Origin: Polytrichum commune
Lineage: Eukaryota; Streptophyta; Polytrichopsida; Polytrichales; Polytrichaceae
NCBI GenBank assembly: GCA_950295325.1
Contig: OX485806.1
Coordinates: forward strand, 53,003,169 to 53,067,168
Length of the DNA: 64,000 bases
Reading direction: 5' to 3'
Position 1 is the first letter of the stretch. Each line of letters starts with the position of its first letter. Under the pieces are notes generated by a model. The model worked only from the letters and a program-made list of their open reading frames with translations, made no database searches and was not told where the DNA came from. A program made the position numbers and the translations under genes. This document shows, piece after piece, positions 33,095-45,283 of this stretch.

Positions 33095-36000
33095 TCAAAT
33101 ACTTAGACTACGAAGTTTATCACTATCCTCGCCTTGCTCGGCCTCTATATCTAGGAAATCCAATACTAGTTTGTTGAAAGGGTGGGTGCGAATAAGAGCT
33201 GGAGAGGTTGCTTTCGCCAAGAGATGGGCAACCTCAGCAGCATAGGAAGGAAGTTTAAACGTCATCGAAAGCGTTGCAAACATGTCCGAATTAAGAATAC
33301 GGATGGGGCTCTCATTTTGAACTCTGCACATATAAGGAGAGAAAAAAATGAGAATATATTCAAAACTGCAATAAGAGAAGATAGAAATTCAAACCAGTTA
33401 GAAGCTAAGAACGAACTTACACACACAGCAAATTGAAATTGCACTTCGTTATCTTCCGGGGAGGAGGAGTAAAAACAGAGCCTCGTTGAGGGGCGGCGTG
33501 TTGAAATGTGTGTTCTTGCTCAGGCTCACGAATGGTGAGGAGGATGGACTTGAAGACATCAATGTCTGATTCAAACGCCACAATATGGCGTTGAATGGAG
33601 CGGCAAGCACTGATGGAACTTCCTAGAACAACAAAATGCGAATAGATGAGGATAAGGAAATGAATGGGCAACGAATGAATCAAAAGAAAATAAAACATAA
33701 AAAACAATGAAATGAAAAACAAAGAGGTGAAGAAAAAACCAACGCCACATTGCCAATCCAAGAGTATGTCGTCTTTGTCTGTGAAGGCGGAGAAAATGAT
33801 GGAGAAGAACTCGGGGCGCTTTTCACGAGCACCTCTCCAAGGCACTCCGTCGTCCCTCACGGATTGGTTATTCACATCGGTGAAGTTGTTGAACCAACCA
33901 TCTCGTTTGAGATTGTAATTCATGTCCTCGAAGTCCGAGGTCCAGACATTCAAAACGGACCGATTATGCACAAACACCTTGATGAAAAACTTGCGAGTCT
34001 GCACAAATTTTGAAAGATCGAATTGGGAAAACAGAAATGAAAGAAAAAATGGATGAAGCCTAGAAGGTATTACCAATTCAAAAGGATTAGTGGGCGATTG
34101 GAGATCGAGGTCACTCATGCCAAACCAATCTTCGGCAACATAGAATTCCTCCGTGTGTGTCCAATTGTGAATTGATCTAGAGACCTCAGGATCTGGGCGT
34201 GTGCAAAGACGATGACGCCGTCGTCATGGAAGTTGGCATTGGCAAACGCGAACAAATCCTCGAAATAAATGGAAGAATGTTTGTTCCAGTGAGGAACATC
34301 CGAGGATGAGGCCGAGATGCTCGGCACACATAAGTTCTCATGCACATCGGCAAAGATTAGGTCAATGCTTGTATGAAGCTTAAGCTTAGTATTTGGACGA
34401 GTTCGGCCTGCTCCAACCTGAGAAGCAAAAATTCCAAAAACATCAATAAAAAACAACGAATGATGAATTCTAAGGAATGAATGGATAAAGAAAAAAAAAT
34501 GCATACAAACCTTAGTTAGGAAGTCTTGTATGCGGCGGTAGGCGGGAGGGAGAACCTTGGTCTTCATGAGATCCTCAATGAGGTCTCCCATGTCCACATT
34601 CTCAATCAATGAAAGACTAGATGACCTCTCCGACAAAGTCGCAGAAGTATCCGGTGCAACAGCCGTCCTCTTGCGAGGCACAGACGGGATGGTAGCACCG
34701 CTATGGGAAGGAGCAGCAACAGGATTGGGGGGAGGGGCAAAAGGAGTGGCGGTTGGACTTCCAACCACGGTGGTGGCTGGAGCAACAATGCATGGAACAG
34801 AAGCCTTAGTGTAAAAACAAGTAGAAACTTGAGAAGAGGCATGGGGGACAACCTTCCTACCCTTGGCCTTACCTTTGACGGGCACAATATCCTTCTCAAT
34901 GGATTGAGGAGCGGGATTATCTTTTTCCGGCTCTTCTTCTAATTCAACCACCTCAGGGGCAGACGTAACAAGGCTCTTGTAAAGGGATTCTTCCACATCG
35001 GACACGAATGCACGGGAGCAATCCAAGTACCAACCACTGGCTACCAAATGCACGTGGGGGAATTTGGCAAGTTGCATGGCCGTATACACACAAAGATTGG
35101 AACTGACATCGACCCAATCTAAAAGGAAAGTGGGCAAACACGAAGGAGGCAAAGCATTCTTCACAACGAGCTCCCGGTGAATGTACTGAAAAATGAAGAA
35201 CATGATAGAAAAAATTTGTGGGGATAGGAAATGAAGAAAATTTATACCAAATGAAAACTCAAACGATTACCGGTATGCAACGCGTTTGATTGCGATGGGG
35301 CCTTTGTCAAACTCCATGAGATCAATGCCTTTAACAAATTTCAAATCGCCCTTGTCGTCAAAATACACCTGGAAAGCCTTGTCCCACAAAATGAGCCTCC
35401 AATGCTCAACATAATTGGCAGGTTGCAACATATCCTCAGTAGAACCCCAATCGATTTCAACGGAACTCTCATTTTCAAATGAAGCAATTTCAGCCTCGAC
35501 GCCCTTCTCCAACTATGAACAGAAAAAAGAATGATTAGAAATGACAAGTAGAGGAAGGAATGAAAAGAACGAAGGAAAAAAATAGAGATGCATCTGAGCC
35601 CATAAAGAAGCTTTGTTAAGCCAGTTTTCGAGGATTTTCTCCCTAAGAGGGAGAGCCGAAGGAAATTTGTTGTGTTCTTTGACCTCGGCGGAAGAGTTCC
35701 ACCACCTAAGCCACTTGGCCTTGAAATGGGCATCCACATGTGTGGTGGCCACCTTTTGGAGTTTCTTTATTGTCATGTCCGTGACGAGGAAGGTGGAGAA
35801 ATGACGGTCAATCTGCCACAGAAAGAAAAAGAAAGAAACATTAAGTACGACCACGTGTATAGAAAAACGAGAAAGAAAATGAATAAACAAGGATAGGAGA
35901 GGCACCTCGAGGAAGAAGTCATCACCGTTGTCCTTGTGGGCGACGGAAATAAATTTCTCAAAGTTTCGAGATCGAATGGTTTTGATCAACCTATTTTGGG

Positions 36001-36381
36001 CTTTTGTCATAGCATCCCAAATTTCAGGAGCGGACCTGAGAGCCTCGGGAGTTTTCTCACGGTACAACCTTGCTGCAGTATCCGCCGCGGCGGATATCTC
36101 CCTTTGGAACAAACCAAGAACAAAATAAGGAACGGGCATAAACATGGGGGAAGGGGAATTGAGGAAAATAAAGAAAGCAAATTACCTTGTATAGGAATTT
36201 GACAAAGATGTCTAATGTCAAAGGATACCAAGTAGGACCATTGACCATCTTGGTCTCGCACATCTTGTAGTCCGCGATGGAAAGAAGGTCCTTAAACTCC
36301 TCCAGCTTCATCTTTCCAAACGTCCGAATGCGAAGTAACTTCGCGGGGAGGTTGTCCTTAACATGATCATGCTCCGTGGAC
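33095..36381 (-). pseudogene. Multi-exon gene with amino-DNA-methyltransferase-like C-terminus
   Basis: Exons I can support, with GT...AG junctions unless noted, are about 36381-36186, 36097-35906, 35812-35580 (its donor reads AT), 35512-35271, 35185-34511, 34417-34074, 33998-33740, 33622-33421 and 33323-33095 (stop). The C-terminal exons resemble beta-class N6-adenine/N4-cytosine DNA methyltransferases. LIFADVHEN occupies the place of the catalytic (D/S)PPY motif. WRGAREKRPEFF and DDILLDWQCGVGSSISAC, the latter split by an intron after the first Gly of the motif, resemble the substrate and S-adenosylmethionine motifs EKP...DPFxGSGTT. A His-Ile-Val-Ala-Phe-Glu-Ser-Asp segment follows. The middle has an Ala/Pro-rich linker with a Lys-rich patch. 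A shift near 34150 separates two coding frames, and a phase problem at the fourth intron suggests decay. The first exons were not found. The missing proline pair makes catalysis doubtful. Confidence 0.6.
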
Positions 36382-36459
36382 CTAATGAAACAAAATGTGA
36401 GAGAACAAAATCCCCACCAAAATTCAACCTAAAGTATTGCAAACTAAAATCAAACTCTC

Positions 36460-38690
36460 TCACAACATACACCTCTCCCCCCTCTCGGTTCCGAGACCCC
36501 CCCCCCACATTTAAGAAATCATACCAGAATTCAACCAAAAATATTTCAAACTAAAATCAAACTCCCTCACTACATACACCTCTCCCCCCCCCCTCTCGGT
36601 TCCGAGACCCACCCACATTTAAGAATTCACACCATATTTCAAACACATTTACATCAAACTAAAATCAAAGTCACATACTTTGAACATCTCCCCCCCCCCC
36701 CTCTCGGTTCTGAGACCCCCCCCCCACATTTCAGAATTCATACCATATTTCAACCAAAAATATTTCAAACTAAAATCAAAGTCCCTCATAACATACACCT
36801 CTCCCCCCCCTCTCAGTTCCGAGACCCCCCCCCCACATTTCAGAAATCATACTAGATTTCAATCTTAGTACTAATCACACTACTTATCAGAGATTTTACC
36901 GAGACCCCCCCCCCACATTTAAGAAATCACACCATATTTCAAACACATTTACATCAAATTAAAATCAAAGGCACATACTTTGAACATCTCTCCACCCCCC
37001 CTCTCGGTTCCGAAACCCCCCCCCACATTTCAGAATTCATACCATATTTCAACCAAAAATATTTCAAACTAAAATCAAAGTCCCTCACAACATACACCTC
37101 TCCCCCCCCCCTCTCGGTTCCGAGAGCCCCCCCCCCACATTTCAGAAATCGTACCAGATTTCAATCTTAGTACTAATCACACTACTAATCAGAGATTTTA
37201 CCGAGACCCCCCCCCTACATTTCAGAAATCACACCATATTTCAAACACATTTACTTCAAACTAAAATCAAAGTCACATACTTTGAACATCTCTCCCTCCC
37301 ACTCGGTTTCGAGAACCCCCCCAAATTTCAGAATTCACACCATATTTCAAACACGTTTACTTCAAACTAAAATGTAAGTCACATACTTTGAACATTTCTC
37401 CCCCCCTCTCGGTTCTGAGACCCCCCCCCTACATTTCAGAATTCACACCATATTTCAAACACGTTTACATCAAACTAAAATCAAAGTCACATACTTTGAA
37501 CATCTCCCCCCCCCCTCTCGGTTCCGAGGACCCCCCCCCCCCCACATTTCAGAATTCATACCATATTTCAACCAAAAATATTTCAAACTAAAATCAAAGT
37601 CACATACTTTGAACATCTCTCCCCCCCTCTTGGTTTCGAGACCCCCCCTCCCCCACATTTTAGAAATCACACCATATTTCAAACACATTTACTTCAAACT
37701 AAAATCAAAGTCACATACTTTGAACATCTCTCCCCCCCTCTTGGTTTCGAGACCCCCCCACCTTTCAGAATTCATACCATATTTCAAACACGTTTACATC
37801 AAACTAAAATCAAAGTCACATACTTTGAACATCTCCCCCCCCCTCTCGGTTCCGAAACCCCCCCCCCCCACATTTCAGAATTCATACCATATTTCAACCA
37901 AAAATATTTCAAACTAAAATCAAAGTCCCTCACAACATACACCTCTTCCCCCCTCTCTCGGTTCCGAGAGCCCCCCCCCCCACATTTCAGAAATCATACC
38001 ATATTTCAATCTTTTGTACTAATCACACTACTAATCAGAGATTTTACCGAGACCCCCCCCCCTACATTTCAGAAATCACACCATATTTCAAACACATTTA
38101 CTTCAAACAAAAATCAAAGTCACATACTTTGAACATCTCCCCCCCCCCCTCTCGGTTCCGAGACCACCCCCCCACATTTCAGAATTCATACCATATTTCA
38201 ACCAAAAATATTTCAAACTAAAATCAGAGTCCCTCACAACATACACCTCTCCCCCCCTCTCGGTTTTGAGACCCCCCCCACATTTCATAAATCATACCAG
38301 ATTTCAATCTTAGTACTAATCACACTACTAATCAGAGATTTTACAAAGACCCCCCCCCACACATTTTAGAAATCACACCATATTTCAAACACATTTACTT
38401 CAAACTAAAATCAAAGTCACATACTTTGAACATCTCTCCCCCCCTCTCGGTTCCGAGACCCCCCCCCACATTTCAGAAATCATACCAGAATTCAACCAAA
38501 AATATTTGAAACTAAAATCAAACTCCCTCACAACATACACCTATCCGCCCCTCTCGGTTCCGAGACCCCCCCCCCACATTTCAGAAATCACACCATATTT
38601 CAAACACATTTACTTCAAACTAAAATGTAAGTCAGATACTTTGAACATCTCCCCCCCCCCTTCTCGGTTCCGAGAGCCCCCCCACATTTC
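36460..38690 (+). repeat. C-rich minisatellite, array 2
   Basis: About twenty units of roughly 100-115 bp. The unit combines CTCTCGGTTCCGAGACC, a C-run of variable length and CACATTTCAGAATTCATACC, then CATACTTTGAACATCTC or CACAACATACACCTCTCC. Some units carry an extra block with ACTAATCACACTACTAATCAG. It lies just upstream of the first supported exon of the methyltransferase-like gene and may occupy an intron of it. Confidence 0.95.
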
Positions 38691-38963
38691 GTGCCTCCCT
38701 TTCTCCTCTTCTGCTTTGTCGCTACATCGATTGTGGGAACTGTATTGTAACTTGGTTCCTTCATGTGTACATCCTGGTCCCCCAGTAATTCCCTTAATCT
38801 TGCTCTCTACTCTTTAGGCATCGCTCTACTCCACACCCACTAAGACCCTTCATTCACCTTCTATTATATTTTTACTATCCATGCATGATATTTAGGGTTT
38901 CAAGATGCCTAGGGTTTAAGTTCCCTTACATGACCCCTTTTACTGTGCCCTCTCTCTATCTTC

Positions 38964-41419
38964 ATGGCTTCCTCATCCACTATGCCTTTTGTGTCAGACA
39001 TGGTTGAGCTCCGTGCCAATGGCCTCGAAATCCCTATTTTTTTCCCTGTAGATGCAAAAGGTTTTGCATCTGTCTCTTCTCTTCACCTTCGTCTCAGGTT
39101 TTTGTTGCAAGATAGTACAATATGGGTCGAACGCGAGATTTATGATACAACTGCTTCTTTGTTGTCATTGACCATGCGTGAGAATCCTAGGGTTGCCGAC
39201 AACGGATCCTCAACATGGGAACTCTGCGCTGGTAAATACAGGGTGTACGGACTCCCAGGTCCTTGCACGAATGTATCCACGGAATTCCGTACCCCTTCCC
39301 ATTCCTCTGCTTCCACTTTCAACACTCTTCCCCTAGTCAAAGTTAAGATTGAGCCTGGTATACACACTGTCATACATCTTTCCGATTCCTCCAATGGCGA
39401 TGAGCCCCCTCTATCCACTCCCATTCACAAGCCATCCCCATCTTCCCTCCATTCCACCCGTGTTACCCCGCCTCTTGTGTTTCCTCTTCCTCCATCCCCT
39501 GCCAAACCCCCCATTTCCATTCTTCAATGTCTACGTACTCTATCTTCCATACCCGGTAGGAAAAACATCCTCAAGAAGCTGGATTACGACACCTTACAAA
39601 TTGAGGTGGTCAATTTCCTGCCGCCTCGCTTTGATGGGAATCGGATGTTTGTCCTCCCCCAAGTTGGCATTTCGTCCTTTCATACGAAGGCCAAATCCAT
39701 GGACGGCATGGACAAACGCTACGACGGCCATGTCTGGACCAAAACTCAAACCACCAACATTACCAATGACTTAGGCCTTGCTTTTCGATCGTCCAATTGC
39801 GTTGGCCACCTCGAGTGTCATAATCCTACTTGCGACTACCTCCAACGCGCTCATCGCACCTCCACTGTCAATGATACTGATTTCAACGGCTTCACAAAGG
39901 AGCCGTTTACCGTAGGTGGCCCCCTGCCTTCGGGCTCCACTCTACTTTGCAAAATCTGTAAAGAACCTCCCACGTGCATTGCCCCATGCCACGCCAAAAT
40001 CTTCTACGTCCACGGCAATACCACCACTCAGCGTGCGTGCATTCATCTCGGCAACCATCCCCACCCGGTCAAGGTCGGCACCTGCAGAGATAGCCGCAAA
40101 CGCATCGACGCCCTTATCGAGGAGCACGTGGAGCGAACGCCCCAAGCCACTCACAGCAAAATTGTTCTTGAGGCCAGCAACGACCTTGTGGGTGAGTTCC
40201 TCCTCCGCAATGATAGTGATCCTCATCACCTTCTCTCGTTGGAAGAACTTGAGCCCGTTTTTTATCGTTGCAAGGAGTTGAATTCCCCCCACCTCCGTAA
40301 CAAGGTTACCAATTTCAATTACTTACTTAGGTTAGGGGTTATGGACGGTATCGCCAAGCTTCGAGGTGTCAACAACTGGGCCTATGTCCAGCGTAATCAA
40401 TTCCCGGGCCAGGGTGACAATACGGACAAAGTTTTCATTTTCAAGATGTCTGAGGTCGGCCCTGGTAGTGGGGTCGACTTGGTTAAGCGCATGCAACCTG
40501 GTGGGGATCTCGAGCATGCTTGGATCATGTCTGACCATGTCAAATGCGTCGCCAAATGGACCACCATGGCCTGCCACGTATACGACGGAACCTACCAGCG
40601 CATCATGACCATCGCTTGCTGCGACTTCCAATCTGAGGACAAGGATGCTCAAGTTCTTTTCTGGTAGAACCTCAACGGTATCCCACATCCAAACTTCATA
40701 GGCTTCATGGCAGACAGTGCCCAAGCCAATTGGAACGTTGTGCGCATTGTGTATGGTTCAGGAGATCCTAAAGTTCCAATGGAAAGCCGTGAGCGCACTT
40801 GTTATTTTCACTGGAAACAATCGCTCGAGAAACATATGAAATCGTATATAAAGCATGAGTTAAAAGACCAACATAGACACCTTTGCCTTCAATATCGGAA
40901 TGCATCGTCTATGGAAGAGGCCGATACTAGGTACCTAGCTATCAAGGCTTGGTGGGCGTCGTCGAATTATACAAGTGAGGACGGTCTCAAGCACCTCCAG
41001 CTATGGCTTGCTTTTTGGCACTTCCGCTATCTTCAATGGGGTGGTTTCATGGAACTGGTACATCTCCCTTAGAATTCATTATTGTTATTTTCTGCATTTA
41101 GTTTCCTCTCTGTGTGCTTGCTCTAATACTTCATTTCTCCAATCAGGAAAAGGTATTGATCCAAGACCAGTTGGCCGAGATGCCGTCGTGCAATTTTGCA
41201 AAATCCGTCCACAACAAGTGTCTTCAAGCCTCCAGCAACAAGGGTGGAGATCTATACGTTGCTACAGTGGACGACTACATTCGCGCCTTCTTACAAGTTG
41301 TTGCATACTATCAATTCCTTAAAGGTGGAGTTGGCGGTGATGGTCCAAACAAGGAAGAATTGAAGCTCAGGGGAGCTCAACTTCAAGCTCAGCGTACTGG
41401 CGACCCCACAGTGTTGTAG
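38964..41419 (+). pseudogene. Mutator-like transposase, copy B (nearly open)
   Basis: The frame runs from ATG 38964 to 41072 with one TAG at 40665-40667, where tryptophan is followed by Asn-Leu and CAG is likely ancestral. An intron (about 41058-41146, GT...AG) then joins the frame ending at 41419. A cysteine/histidine-rich zinc-finger segment (CVGHLECHNPTCDY ... CKICKEPPTC ... ACIHLGNHPHP) precedes the catalytic part, as in FLYWCH/WRKY-related fingers of Mutator-like transposases. The candidate DDE core includes VYDGTYQRIMTIACCDFQ, the FIGFMADSAQANW block and RERTCYFHWKQSL. Family placement is from these patterns. Copy A at 950-2594 is a relative. Confidence 0.72.
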
Positions 41420-41429
41420 AAGGTCTTGC

Positions 41430-42204
41430 TTGACATGCCCTGTGAGCCCAAAATTGTGTCCACATGTGTTTTTAATCCTTTGAAACCATTAGGAGTTAGA
41501 TTTTGATGTTTAATGATTATTCTTAAAAATATAAAAAGAGTGAGGCTTTGTTATGTTTAGGCCTTAGGCTTATATGGTATAGTTGATTAGAAGCTTAGCG
41601 GCATGAAGGAAGTGCTTTGGTTAGGTGAGTGTAGTGTGTGGTAAACCAAGGGGAGCTCCTTGAGTTTAAATGTTTGAATTGGAATCCATATTGTTGGTTT
41701 AGGAGTTGAAGGCTTAGCGGACAGGATAAGAGCCTACAAAGTAGGAGAGGATCAAAAGGCTTATCTTGAGCTTCAAGGGTGCTCACCTCTTCCCTTCCCT
41801 CTCCCTATATATTCCTCATTTATTTATTTATTTTTCTTGTTCCCTTGGCGTTCCACGTGGTGCGAGCGTGGGTGTGTGTAAAGCAAGAGAGGGGCACGTG
41901 GGGGCGCAAGGTTTCTAGGTGGAGAACCAAGGCCAACTAGTTTTAAAATTAGTTTTACATTGTTTAGATGTAGCATTTGACTTAAGGCATTTAGAGATAG
42001 TGTTTAGTTCATAGTGTTCAATTTATAGTATTTAGTTTATGGAGCTTAGTTTAAAGTATTAAAATTGTAGCATCCAGTATAGTGTTGGATTGTTGGCACT
42101 TAATTTTGTTGGTATTAGTATTTGGCCGAAGGCTGGCATCAGTACTGCAGAAGGTGCTGGAATTGTTACTGCTGAGGGTTGCTGGAATCGTTACTGCTGG
42201 GCCG
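41430..42204. other. Unassigned sequence
   Basis: The transposase frame stays readable for a few codons past the TAG at 41419, then becomes noncoding. The rest shows loose TTTAGT-type repeats at 41960-42060. Confidence 0.5.
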
Positions 42205-42425
42205 CATTAGGGAGCAGCTAGCTGGGTTAGGCTAGCTGGGTTAGGCTAGCTGAGTTAGGCTAGCTGGGTTAGGCTAGCTGAGTTAAGCTAGCTGGGTTAG
42301 GCTAGCTGGGTTAGGCTAGCTGAGTTAAGCTAGCTGGGTTAGGCTGCTGGGTTAGGCTAGCTGAGTTAATCTACTTGGGTTAGGCTAGCTGAGTTAGGCT
42401 AGCCGGGTTAAGGGTTGCATTAAGG
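42205..42425 (+). repeat. 14-bp minisatellite GGGTTAGGCTAGCT
   Basis: About fifteen units, with G/A variants (TGAGTTAGGCTAGC, TGAGTTAAGCTAGC). The unit contains the palindrome GCTAGC. Confidence 0.95.
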
Positions 42426-42879
42426 AGTGAACTTGGGGATGAGTTGTGAGGGACTTGTGGAAGAGGAGGCGACGATAAGTGATAAGAGAGATAAGTGTTT
42501 TTTAACACTTGTATTCTTCTCATGGAATGAATTGAAGTGCTAATATTGATGTGAAGCACCAGGGTGGGTTGTTGGCCCCACACGGCAAGAATGGCCTTGG
42601 GTTAACGATCGGGAATTAATACACTAGAGACTTACTTGCCTCATGAAGCCGACAAGCCATAGCCTCAATGAGGTCACGAGCACTAATGAGAAGACATTGG
42701 CCAAGGCCAAGGTTTCAAGAGGAAAATCCTCAAGGGCATGTATAGCCAAGGCTGCGGGGTGGACCCTTAAGAAGGCCAATGCTCTACCTATTCAAGAGGC
42801 TAGCATTAATAAAACATCATGACTTAAAGTAAGTTGGGAGCTCGTTGAGATGGAATTACATCCCATGTTGCCACGAGTT
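42426..42879. other. Unassigned sequence
   Basis: No gene or repeat recognised. Confidence 0.5.
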
Positions 42880-43915
42880 TTGGTATGACACATGTGATTC
42901 TCAAAACCATCATCCGGACTAGGACGCTTAAGGGTGGTGGGTTTGGCTTCACATGCCCGGTGGAGAAAAGTTTTGCACCCGCGTTCCACACCTTGAGGGC
43001 GCCGAGGTGTTTGGATCGCAGAAGCGAAGACCAGACACTCCAATTGGTGATGATGGCGAGACCCACCGACCCGATACCGTCAACTTTTCTCGCCCCCCCC
43101 CCCCCGCTAAGCGAGTCACTCGATCTCAACCAGTACCACTACCTACTATCAATGAGGAGTCTTCCCCGTTTGTACAAGAGGTTCAAGTGCCTTCTCCAGC
43201 AGGAATTGGTTTTCAGTGTGTCACCGCCGTACAATAAACCAAAGTAGATATCTCTCTTTGGCATATTGCCCGCATACCTCATACCTCTGGGAAGTCTTGT
43301 TGGGCTAATCATGCTGGCATGAAGAAGAAGTGCACTGCAAGAATCATCACCAATAATAAGAGCGTCCTTGCCCCGACCTACACCGGTATGTGGCATCATT
43401 ACACACTACAAGCGGAGAAGCGCATGGACTTCGTCTTTTGCCTAGATGACATCGAGCATTGTGTAAAGGGCCCTCGTCGGAAATGGATCATGCCGTTCTT
43501 TGCTGATGATCAGAAACCTCATATTCCCCCAGTCTGGCCCGTCAAGATTGGTACCAACCGCACCCGTTCGGAGACCTTCGCGCTTGACAACTCAGGTTTT
43601 CAACTCCCACCAAAGGAGCGCATCACCCCAACTCGACTCTTCACCAACTCTGCTCCCCCCTTGGATATGTCTGGAATCCGTATTTCAGAACACCCAGACT
43701 TCATCCCTCCGACAAGATTGTCCAAGGTTGTTCGACGATCCAGCAGCGCACCTTCGGCAAAGCACAGGCAAATGGTTGCTTCTGCTGAAGCTATGCATGG
43801 TATGGTTTTGAAGTTAACTATGATCCCTCAACCGGGCTTTGGTTGCATTATCATTCTGCAGTCCAAGTCAGAACCACAACCCCCCATTTACCAAGTGTCA
43901 GTGAGTTCTCTTTAA
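42880..43915 (+). pseudogene. Unknown ORF of the Mutator-like element
   Basis: Two consecutive frames (about 42953-43237 and 43319-43915) have coding-like composition and could be one gene with a shift or short intron. The chain has a basic, Pro-rich N-terminal part with a KRVTRSQP segment and a C-terminal half with GMWHHYTLQAEKRMDFVF and many Pro, Ser and Arg residues. I recognise no family. Position downstream of the transposase on the same strand suggests either the transposase C-terminus or an accessory protein. Confidence 0.4.
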
Positions 43916-44295
43916 AAGTGCAATTGCGCATGTTTTTTGGATATGATTTCCAAGTTCGGCCACAAATGAAATTCTTATCTGAATTGTAAGCATCTCTATT
44001 ACATCTTCATCAAGGTTTCTAATTTGCATGCGGAAGTGAATTTGTTCATTCACGCCCCGACCTTTAGCTTCAATGAAGTCAAAGTCATTCTCGAAAGGGG
44101 TCTTTTGACACATTCTACTTCCTAGAAATCATCTCAGCCTACCAATACATTGTGTCCTACTAGATGTGCCAATTGTGGACATCATGTGAACTCATAATTG
44201 TTTGCTATAATAAATATAATTCCATGGATATTTTTATTCCCTTCAAGATGTTTTATTACAATATGGAATTGTGTCCAGCATGCCTACTATGTCTA

Positions 44296-44463
44296 TCAAC
44301 TATACTTATGTGTTTCCATCCTCCTACATGATTCGAACTTCTTTTCGTCGTCCCTTCTTGATGGAGGTGGACCCGGTCGAAGCAAATCAATGTACAAAAC
44401 CGTTTTATCCCTCATTCGATCCTTCAATGGACGACGATGCGGCGATAATCCTTTCATCCTATC
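44296..44463 (-). pseudogene. Accessory gene of the Mutator-like element, 3' part
   Basis: This frame continues the gene at 55329-55694 once the gypsy element and one TATC are removed. It encodes a basic segment beginning after Phe-Leu-Asp with Arg-Met-Lys-Gly and containing PHRRPLKDRMRDK, and stops at 44296. No domain was recognised. Confidence 0.65.
44460..44463 (+). repeat. TATC target duplication, left copy
   Basis: TATC here and at 55325-55328 immediately flank the gypsy element. Joining across one copy restores an open frame in the interrupted gene, supporting a 4-bp duplication. Confidence 0.75.
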
Positions 44464-45113
44464 TGTCGTGTAAACCAAGATCGTTAAACACAACAGATCG
44501 AGTGTCGTCATCAACATCAATTAGCAAAATAAACATAGCAAACTAATATGCTAAACAACCACCTCTTCAAGATGAGGGTTTCTCTCTCCAAGCTCAAGAA
44601 ACTAAGAAGTCTTCTTACAAAAATTAAGAAACTCTGAAATTCACACACAAGAGTCAAACTATCTCTCACTCCACGAAGGGAGAATCCAAGAGTGCAAGTG
44701 ATGGAAAAAGAATGCAAAGGCTTTACTCATGATCTACTACACCATAGCCATAAGATAGCAACAACAAGCTCTCTCTCTCTCAAAACACACTCACAAGACT
44801 TGACTTGACAACAATGACAAGTCAAGATGCCTTCCTCTCCACATAACCCCAATCCTATGTGGATTTCATCCATGGAGTGGATGAACAACTAACTAGGACT
44901 CCCAATGGAGTCCATCACTTATCCAAACACACATGGACTCCTAATGGAGTCCATTTACTCCTAATTTGACGTGACTTAGCCCCCGATGTCAACTCACGTG
45001 ACAACTGTCGTGTAAACCAAGATCGTTAAACACAATAGATCGAGTGTCGTCATCAACATCAATTAGCAAAATAAACATAGCAAACTAATATGCTAAACAA
45101 CCACCTCTTCAAG
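44464..45113 (-). repeat. 3' LTR of gypsy copy 2
   Basis: A 108-bp segment (45005-45112) and its repeat (44464-44570) flank a core (44571-45003) that matches the 5' LTR. Both copies of the segment end, on the minus strand, in TTTACACGACA. The same design is present in copy 1. The outer end is TG...CA type. Confidence 0.85.
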
Positions 45114-45123
45114 TGCCCCCCCT
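45114..45123 (-). promoter_or_regulatory. Polypurine tract
   Basis: On the minus strand a G-run (AGGGGGGGCA) directly precedes the 3' LTR, matching the tract of copy 1. Confidence 0.75.
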
Positions 45124-45283
45124 AGCAGATTAAGGAGCCCCTCCAATCGGCTAGGAACAAACACACTCATCGGTAGAGGTGTTGAACATGATGAAGTTGT
45201 TGCTACATCTATACATATCCAATTGGGTAGTGGTAATCTAAGGAATTAAATTCATGGTTGAGGAAGTAACCCAAGAACTGTAG

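Noticed and set aside
36460-38690. Regularly spaced repeats that could suggest a CRISPR-like array
   Set aside because: Units are contiguous minisatellite copies with variable C-runs and no unique spacers, in a plant-type nuclear context.
42205-42425. Telomere-like repeat
   Set aside because: The GGGTTAGGCTAGCT unit contains TTAGG by chance but is 14 bp and internal; it is not a plant telomere repeat.
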